Assembly: GCF_016552165.1 (NCBI RefSeq)
Contig: NZ_JACVDA010000012.1
Coordinates: 1 to 60,711, forward strand
Length of the DNA: 60,711 bases
DNA from: Parvimonas parva
GTDB lineage: Bacteria; Bacillota; Clostridia; Tissierellales; Peptoniphilaceae
Reading direction: 5' to 3'
Part shown: one piece after another, positions 54,877-60,711 of the stretch
Layout of the letters: each line of letters opens with the position of its first letter
Position numbering within the stretch: the first letter of the stretch is position 1
Notes under the pieces: model-generated
Told to the model about the DNA's origin: nothing
Seen by the model: only the letters and a program-made list of their open reading frames with translations
Database searches by the model: none
Translations under genes and position numbers: made by a program

Positions 54877-57222
54877 TTACACCTCTTTTTCTAAAACTAA
54901 GTCTAACACTTCACAAACATCAGAAACAGGATAGATATTTAAAGTTTCTCTAATATCTTCAGGAATTTCTTCGATATCTACTTCATTTTCCTTTGGAATA
55001 ATTATATTTTTTATTCCATATCTATTTCCAGCAAGAATTTTTTCTTTAAGACCACCAATAGCAAGAACTCTACCTCTTAAAGTAACTTCTCCTGTCATCG
55101 CAAATTGTCTATTAACTTTTCTGTTTGTAAGAGCACTTACGATTGCAGTTGTCATTGTTATCCCTGCAGATGGACCGTCTTTCGGTACAGCACCTTCAGG
55201 AACGTGAATGTGAATGTCTTTTTCTTTATAAAAGTCCTCATTGATATTAAATTTATCAGCTTTACTTCTTACAAATGAAATTGCAGTCATCGCTGATTCT
55301 TTCATAACATCACCAAGTTGTCCGGTAAGTTGTATCTTTCCGGTGCCTTTAACAATATCTGTTTCTATTGTTAAAAGTTCTCCTCCGACTTCTGTCCAAG
55401 CTAAACCATTTACAAGTCCAACTTTATCTTCTTTTTCCAAAACGTCATCGTGATATTTTTTCTTTCCTAAGAAATCAACAAGATTTTTAGAATTCACTGT
55501 AACTTTTTTAGTCTTCTCTGAAACCAAAAGTACAGCCGATTTTCTTATAACTTTTTCTATCAGTCTTTCTAAGTTTCTAACTCCTGATTCCCTAGTATAA
55601 TAACGAATCATATCTCTAACTGCATCAACTTTTATATCAAGCATTCTCTTAGTTATAGAAAAGTTTTTAAATGCCTTCGGAATTAAATGGTCGATAGCAA
55701 TTTTTTCCTTTTCGTCATAAGTGTAACTTGAAACGGGTATAACTTCCATTCTATCAAGCAATGGTGATGGAATTGTAGAAGTTGTATTTGCAGTAGTAAT
55801 GAACATAACTTTTGACAAATCAAAAGGAATATTTATATAGTTATCTGTAAATTTATTATTTTGCTCAGGGTCAAGAACTTCAAGTAATGCGCTTGAAGGG
55901 TCGCCTCTAAAATCATTTGAAACTTTGTCTATTTCATCAAGCAACAATACAGGATTATTTACTTTACATTGTTCTAACAAATTCAAAATTTTGCCCGGCA
56001 TTGCTCCGACATAAGTTCTTCTATGACCTCTTATCTCACTTTCATCATGCAGTCCACCAAGCCTCATAGAAACAAATTCTCTATTCAAAGACTTTGCAAT
56101 GGATTTTGCGATAGAAGTTTTACCAACTCCCGGAGGGCCAACTAAACAAATAATTGAACCTTTTTGATTGTTTGAAATCTGTCTTAAAGCTATCGACTCA
56201 ACAATTCTATCCTTAACATCTTTAAGTCCAAAATGTTCCTTATCTAAAATTTTTCTAGTATAATTAACATCTAATTTTTCTTTTTTTGATTTTTTCCAAG
56301 GAAGCGCCACTATCTTATCAAGATAATTTCTAATTACATTTCCTTCGGGAGAACCTGACGGAATTTCTGAAAGTTTTCTAATTTCTTTAAATAACATTTC
56401 CTCAATATTTTCGTCAAAACCAAAGCTCATTATTGCATTTGCATATTCATCAAGCTCTGAGCTTAAATCTTCTCCATCCCCAAGTTCTTCTTTTATTACA
56501 TTTAGTTGTTCTCTTAAATAATATTCCCTTTGATTTTTATTAAGTCTTGATGAAACCTTTCTTGACAATTTTTCTTCAAGGAAAGATAACTCTATTGAAT
56601 TTTGTAAAATTTCATAAAGTTTTTCAAGCCTTTGACGCATATCAAAAATTTTGAAATTTTCAAAATGCTCATCATCAGACAATCCCATTATATAACTTGC
56701 AACATTATTTGTGAATTTATCCATATTTAAAGAAACTTGAACACTAACTTCCGTATCAACATCTAAATGTCTTTTCTTAGTTGTGTAGTCTTCAAAAGCA
56801 CCTTCAACCATATTTCTAAGAGTTAATAATTCAGCATCTTCACTCTCAACTTCATTGTAATAATATTCTTCAACATCTGCTCTTAAAAATCTACCGTCAT
56901 CATAAATTTTCTTTGCCTTACATCTGCAAATACCCTCAGCTAAGACTCTAGTAACACCGTTATTCATCTTCAAAATTTGCTTAACGATAACAACTGTTCC
57001 CATTTCATATAAATCTTCAGCTTTAGGGTCCTCAGTTCTAATATCTTTTTGAGTAAAAACAACTAGAATAGAATCTTTTTTCAATGCAGTTTCTATCGCA
57101 TCAATAGATTTTTTTCTTCCAGCATCAAAATGAACAACAGAATATGGGTAAATCCAAAGACCTCTAAGTGCAAGTACAGGTCTATTTAATTTTTCTTCAA
57201 TATTAAAATTTATATTGCTCAT
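54877..57222 (-). CDS. lon: Lon protease
   Basis: 781 residues. N-terminal substrate-binding domain, AAA+ module with Walker A GPPGVGKTSIAKS (near 356) and Walker B PVLLLDEIDK, and a C-terminal protease with the Ser-Lys dyad: Ser in PKDGPSAGITM and Lys in GGLKEKILAG. Degrades misfolded and regulatory proteins. The run clpP-clpX-lon-engB is a common Gram-positive arrangement. Confidence 0.97.
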   Translation of the reverse strand: MSNINFNIEEKLNRPVLALRGLWIYPYSVVHFDAGRKKSIDAIETALKKDSILVVFTQKDIRTEDPKAEDLYEMGTVVIVKQILKMNNGVTRVLAEGICRCKAKKIYDDGRFLRADVEEYYYNEVESEDAELLTLRNMVEGAFEDYTTKKRHLDVDTEVSVQVSLNMDKFTNNVASYIMGLSDDEHFENFKIFDMRQRLEKLYEILQNSIELSFLEEKLSRKVSSRLNKNQREYYLREQLNVIKEELGDGEDLSSELDEYANAIMSFGFDENIEEMLFKEIRKLSEIPSGSPEGNVIRNYLDKIVALPWKKSKKEKLDVNYTRKILDKEHFGLKDVKDRIVESIALRQISNNQKGSIICLVGPPGVGKTSIAKSIAKSLNREFVSMRLGGLHDESEIRGHRRTYVGAMPGKILNLLEQCKVNNPVLLLDEIDKVSNDFRGDPSSALLEVLDPEQNNKFTDNYINIPFDLSKVMFITTANTTSTIPSPLLDRMEVIPVSSYTYDEKEKIAIDHLIPKAFKNFSITKRMLDIKVDAVRDMIRYYTRESGVRNLERLIEKVIRKSAVLLVSEKTKKVTVNSKNLVDFLGKKKYHDDVLEKEDKVGLVNGLAWTEVGGELLTIETDIVKGTGKIQLTGQLGDVMKESAMTAISFVRSKADKFNINEDFYKEKDIHIHVPEGAVPKDGPSAGITMTTAIVSALTNRKVNRQFAMTGEVTLRGRVLAIGGLKEKILAGNRYGIKNIIIPKENEVDIEEIPEDIRETLNIYPVSDVCEVLDLVLEKEV

Positions 57223-57234
57223 AAATATTTTCCT

Positions 57235-58458
57235 TTATTCTTTACTTTCTTTAAAAGCTAAAACAGGCTTTGATTCTCCTAAAATAACTTCTTTTGTAAC
57301 AGTACATTTCTCAACATCTTTTTCAGAAGGCAAGTTGAACATAGTATCTAAAAGAGAATTTTCTATAACAGCACGAAGTCCTCTTGCTCCTGTTTTTCTT
57401 TCAAGAGCAATCCTTGCAATCTCTTTTATAGCCTCTTGTTCAAAATCAAGTTTTACATTGTCCATTGAGAAAAGCTCTTTATATTGTTTAATAAGCGCAT
57501 TTTTTGGTTCTTCTAAAATTCTAACTAAAGAATTTTCATTTAAGCTTTCTAAAGTTACAATCATAGGTATTCTACCTACAAATTCAGGTATCAAACCATA
57601 TTTTAACAAATCTTCGGGTCTTAAGTTTTTGATTATTTCAGAAAAATCATCAAGTTTTTCCGATTTAACTTCTGCACCAAAACCCATTGATTTCTTTTCT
57701 AATCTCGCTTTTAAAATTGATTCAATTCCTTGAAAAGCTCCTCCAACGATAAATAAAATATTTGACGTATCAACTTGAATATATTGTTGATCTGGATGCT
57801 TTCTTCCTCCCTTTGGAGGAACATTTGCAACAGTCCCCTCAATAATCTTTAAAAGAGATTGTTGAACACCCTCTCCACTAACATCTCTTGTTATAGACGG
57901 ATTTTCACTTTTTCTTGTAATCTTATCAATTTCATCAATATATATTATTCCCTTTTCAGCTCTTTCTATGTCGTAATCAGCTGCTTGAACTAATTTTAAA
58001 ATTATATTCTCAACGTCCTCTCCAACATAACCTGCCTCAGTTAAAGTTGTCGCATCTGCAATAGCAAAAGGAACCTCCAAAACTTTCGCAAGAGTTTGAG
58101 CTAAAAGAGTTTTACCACTTCCAGTTGGGCCAACAAGTAAAATATTTGACTTTTGGATTTCAACATCACTTTGGGTATCTCTGTTAATTCTCTTATAGTG
58201 ATTGTAAACAGCAACACTCAATGCTTTTTTAGCATCATCTTGTTGAATAATGTATTCGTCCAAAATTTTCTTTATCTCAACAGGAGTTGGTAATTTTTCC
58301 AGTCTTTCTTGTTTCTTTGTTCTTTCTTGATGTTCAAGCATGGAATGACAAATTTCTATACATTCATTACAAATATTAGCGTTAATTCCACTTACTATTT
58401 GGTCAACTTCTTCAACTTCTCTTCCACAAAAAGAACATCTGGTATTCTTTTTTTCCAA
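57235..58458 (-). CDS. clpX: ATP-dependent Clp protease ATP-binding subunit ClpX
   Basis: 407 residues. N-terminal zinc domain [17 protein letters not shown] (8-40), Walker [10 protein letters not shown], Walker [11 protein letters not shown], pore loop GYVGED, and the IGF-type ClpP docking loop near [13 protein letters not shown]. Unfoldase feeding ClpP; ClpP is encoded 10 bases upstream. Confidence 0.97.
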   Translation of the reverse strand: MEKKNTRCSFCGREVEEVDQIVSGINANICNECIEICHSMLEHQERTKKQERLEKLPTPVEIKKILDEYIIQQDDAKKALSVAVYNHYKRINRDTQSDVEIQKSNILLVGPTGSGKTLLAQTLAKVLEVPFAIADATTLTEAGYVGEDVENIILKLVQAADYDIERAEKGIIYIDEIDKITRKSENPSITRDVSGEGVQQSLLKIIEGTVANVPPKGGRKHPDQQYIQVDTSNILFIVGGAFQGIESILKARLEKKSMGFGAEVKSEKLDDFSEIIKNLRPEDLLKYGLIPEFVGRIPMIVTLESLNENSLVRILEEPKNALIKQYKELFSMDNVKLDFEQEAIKEIARIALERKTGARGLRAVIENSLLDTMFNLPSEKDVEKCTVTKEVILGESKPVLAFKESKE

Positions 58459-58468
58459 AATTAACTCC

Positions 58469-59047
58469 TTAATTTTCTATAACTTCATCAATAATTCCAT
58501 ATTCCTTTGCCTCATGCGCTGTCATATAGAAATCTCTATCTGTATCTTTTTCAATTTTTTCAAGTGGTTGTCCTGTTCTTTTAGCTAAAATTTCATTTAA
58601 AGTACTTCTTACCTTTAAAATCTTTTCAGCTTGAATTTTAATATCTTCAGCTTGACCTTGAGCTCCACCAAGTGGTTGGTGAATCATAACATCAGCATTA
58701 GGAAGAGCAAATCTCTTTCCTTTTGCCCCTGAAGTTAATAAAAATGCTCCCATACTTGCTGCACGTCCAATACAAATTGTACTTACATCAGGCTTAATGT
58801 ATTGCATTGTATCGTAAATCGCAAGTCCTGCACTAACAGAACCTCCCGGACTATTTATATAAATTTGAATATCTTTTTTAGGGTCTTCTGATTCTAAAAA
58901 CAAAAGTTGTGCAACAATCAAATCTGCCATTTGGTCATTCACTTCTCCACTTAAAAATATAATTCTCTCTTTTAAAAGTCTTGAATAAATATCATAAGAC
59001 CTTTCTCCTCTATTAGTTTGTTCAACTACCATAGGTATAAGCGCCAT
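58469..59047 (-). CDS. clpP: ATP-dependent Clp protease proteolytic subunit
   Basis: 192 residues. Catalytic Ser98 in [10 protein letters not shown], His123 in MIHQPLGG, Asp in DTDRDFYM. N-terminal [20 protein letters not shown] is the standard mature-like start. The gene follows tig but has a structured leader (59062-59101). Confidence 0.97.
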   Translation of the reverse strand: MALIPMVVEQTNRGERSYDIYSRLLKERIIFLSGEVNDQMADLIVAQLLFLESEDPKKDIQIYINSPGGSVSAGLAIYDTMQYIKPDVSTICIGRAASMGAFLLTSGAKGKRFALPNADVMIHQPLGGAQGQAEDIKIQAEKILKVRSTLNEILAKRTGQPLEKIEKDTDRDFYMTAHEAKEYGIIDEVIEN

Positions 59048-59061
59048 AATTACCTCCTAAT

Positions 59062-59101
59062 AAAAACACCACCCTTCCACGATGCTTTGCATCGGGAGGG
59101 T
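59062..59101 (-). promoter_or_regulatory. Terminator-like hairpin in the clpP leader
   Basis: Minus-strand stem with inner CGATGC/GCATCG and outer ACCCTCCC/GGAAGGGT arms (one bulge), followed by GTGTTTTT. The AGGAGG site of clpP begins only 4 bases after the T run. Such a stem could attenuate readthrough from tig or control ribosome access; this is inference. Confidence 0.6.
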
Positions 59102-59126
59102 ATCTGGGAACTTTGTTGTTCCACAA

Positions 59127-59162
59127 TAAAAAAATATAGCTTGATAAATGCAAGCTATATTT
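59127..59162 (-). terminator. Terminator of tig
   Basis: Minus-strand ATATAGCTTG/CAAGCTATAT stem, 7-base loop, followed by six to seven T residues, 7 bases after the tig stop. Confidence 0.85.
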
Positions 59163-59169
59163 CAATTAA

Positions 59170-60495
59170 TTATTCTTCAACAGTTTCTTTTTTAGGTTCT
59201 TGGAATTTAACAAGACTTACCAAATGATCAACCGCTTTTCTTCTAATTAAACTTGCAGTAATACCTTCTAGACCTTCTCCTGATTTTAATTCCTTCTTAA
59301 ATCCTTCAAAATCTTTTACTTTCATATTCTTTCCGAATTCATCGATTTCCTTATCAATTTCTTCTTCAGAAACTTCAATATTTTCTAATTTTGCAAAAGC
59401 GTCAATAACAAGCTCAGCATTAGCTCTCTTAGTAGCCTCTGGTTTTAATTGTTCTCTAACAGCCTCTTCAGTAGTATTTAACATTTTGAAATAATTATCT
59501 AAATCCATATTGTATTGTCTAATTCTACCAGCAAAATCTCTAAAAGCCTTATCAACTTCTTCATTAATCATAGATTCTGGAGCCTCAACATTTGAACTTT
59601 CGATAAGAGCATCAATAGCATTATTTTGTTTTTGAACTAATGCATTTCTATCTGCTGATTCAACAAGATGTTTTTTGATGTCTGCTTTATATTCTTCTAA
59701 TGTATCGAATTCTGAAACGTCTTTTGCAAACTCATCATCTAATTCTGGAAGTTGTTTTTCTTTAATTGAATTTATTTTAACTTTGAAAAGAGCAGATTTT
59801 CCTTTTAATTCTTCTGAATGATATTCTTCTGGGAAAATAACATTAACATCAACATTATCTCCAATATTTTTACCGATTAATTGTTCTTCAAAACCAGGTA
59901 TAAAAGTATGTGAACCAACAACTAAATCATAGTTTTCAGATTTTCCACCGTCAAAAGCAATTCCTTCAACACTACCATCAAAGTCAATATTTACAGTGTC
60001 CATATCCTTTACAGGTCTATCTTCAACTGTAATTATTCTTGCATTATTTTCTCTTTCTTTATTTACTCTTTCATCAACCATTTCATCAGTTACTTCAAAT
60101 TTAACATCATCAGCAACTAAATTTTTATAATCTCCAAGTTCTGGAACTGGTCTTAATTCTTGGTCAAACTTAACAACGATAACTTTATCCTTATCAAATT
60201 CTTCAATATCAATCTTTGGCATACCACAGATATCTTTACCAATTTTTAATTCTTTAACAGCATCTTCGAATAAATCAGGTAATAATTCATTAACAGCGTC
60301 TTCAAAGAAGATTCCTTCTCCATAGTTTAATTCAATAATCTTTCTTGGAGCTTTACCTTTTCTAAATCCAGGAATGTTAAATCTTGATTTCATTTTGTTA
60401 TAAACTTTATTAATTGAAGCATTAAAAGCCTCTGAACTAATTTCTGATGTAAAAACTACTCTTTTATCATCTCTTGATACTAATTTAGTATTCAT
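59170..60495 (-). CDS. tig: Trigger factor
   Basis: 441-residue ribosome-associated chaperone and peptidyl-prolyl isomerase. Ribosome-binding signature FNIPGFRKGKAPRKI (near 38-52); PPIase (FKBP-type) domain about 155-245 with DTVNIDFDGSVEGIAFDGG and GSHTFIPGFEEQLIG; long helical C-terminal chaperone arms. Docks on L23 (rplW, also here). The tig-clpP-clpX-lon order is common. Confidence 0.96.
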   Translation of the reverse strand: MNTKLVSRDDKRVVFTSEISSEAFNASINKVYNKMKSRFNIPGFRKGKAPRKIIELNYGEGIFFEDAVNELLPDLFEDAVKELKIGKDICGMPKIDIEEFDKDKVIVVKFDQELRPVPELGDYKNLVADDVKFEVTDEMVDERVNKERENNARIITVEDRPVKDMDTVNIDFDGSVEGIAFDGGKSENYDLVVGSHTFIPGFEEQLIGKNIGDNVDVNVIFPEEYHSEELKGKSALFKVKINSIKEKQLPELDDEFAKDVSEFDTLEEYKADIKKHLVESADRNALVQKQNNAIDALIESSNVEAPESMINEEVDKAFRDFAGRIRQYNMDLDNYFKMLNTTEEAVREQLKPEATKRANAELVIDAFAKLENIEVSEEEIDKEIDEFGKNMKVKDFEGFKKELKSGEGLEGITASLIRRKAVDHLVSLVKFQEPKKETVEE

Positions 60496-60560
60496 CTATA
60501 TTCCTCCTAATCACTTTATAAAAATTAAAGTTTTAAATTTTTCTATTTACATACTTAAAA

Positions 60561-60589
60561 AGTATAACATAAAAAAACATATATTTCAA
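60561..60589 (-). promoter_or_regulatory. Promoter of tig
   Basis: Minus strand TTGAAA (60584-60589), 17-base spacer, TATACT (60561-60566), about 65 bases before the start codon. Confidence 0.65.
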
Positions 60590-60641
60590 TAGATTAAATA
60601 TATATTCTATCAATTTAGGTCCTTCATCTCCAAATCCTAAA

Positions 60642-60711
60642 TTGCAAGAATAAATTAGCCACATAAAAATAATTCTCTAGGCGTTTTGTAATTGAATATT
60701 TTTTTAGGATA
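60642..60711 (-). mobile_element. IS30-family element, 3' end, running out of the window
   Basis: The inverted repeat TTGCAAGAATAAATTAGCCA is at 60642-60661. Minus-strand codons for the end of the transposase (YPKKIFNYKTP, then LFLCG and stop) run to the window edge. The end sequence matches relic 1. A 9-bp inverted repeat CAATTTAGG/CCTAAATTG (60611-60644) spans the boundary. Whether this copy is complete cannot be seen. Confidence 0.85.

Noticed and set aside
59062-59165. IS200/IS605-type end or MITE between tig and clpP
   Set aside because: The two hairpins are explained as the tig terminator plus a leader stem; no transposase, target site or second end was found.
1-60711. tRNA genes
   Set aside because: No cloverleaf with a GTTCGA-type T-loop was recognised by eye in the intergenic regions; a dedicated scan was not possible.

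Overview
The window is very AT-rich, low-GC Gram-positive DNA with compact operons and strong AGGAGG ribosome binding sites. It combines a V-type ATPase, AddAB, an LPxTG surface protein with albumin-binding-like helical modules, and a zinc-free S14. This points to the Tissierellia/Peptoniphilaceae (Finegoldia, Peptoniphilus, Parvimonas), most likely a Parvimonas. The genus is inferred from gene content only; no search was run. Almost every gene is on the minus strand. Plus-strand exceptions are purB, the small secreted-peptide locus at 51.7-53.9 kb and two IS30 relics.

Layout. 1-0.5 kb: tandem consensus promoters pointing out of the window, as before an rRNA operon. 0.5-10.3 kb: nadK, then a nine-gene V-ATPase operon (G/H, C, I, K, F, E, A, B, D). 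10.3-26.7 kb: an accessory block bounded by two internally deleted IS30 relics. It holds two paralogous secretory cassettes (wall-binding repeats plus a CHAT/caspase-like domain, followed by a membrane protein), addB-addA between them, a deleted ABC exporter relic and a leucine-rich-repeat LPxTG adhesin. 26.6-30.1 kb: pstS-pstC-pstA-pstB, with the end of pstB supplied by the IS30 end. 30.2-44.4 kb: the S10-spc-alpha ribosomal superoperon from one consensus promoter, without rpsD or map. 44.6-51.6 kb: rmuC, a polysaccharide deacetylase, purB, pepF and pepC. 51.7-54.0 kb: a tandemly duplicated bacteriocin-like locus. 54.0-60.7 kb: an IS1182 fragment, then engB, lon, clpX, clpP and tig, ending inside a third IS30 copy.

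How it fits together. Housekeeping blocks cover ion-driven energetics, translation and secretion, proteostasis (trigger factor, ClpXP, Lon), recombinational repair and phosphate uptake. Two accessory systems look undescribed. One is the duplicated cassette of a secreted wall-bound CHAT-like protein and a coupled membrane protein; four proteins share a C-terminal module, and both cassettes use a terminator that overlaps their own promoter. The other is a Sec-exported hydrophobic peptide with a small membrane partner and lipoproteins, duplicated with its promoter, where the second peptide has lost its whole C-terminal effector part. Functions for both are inferred.
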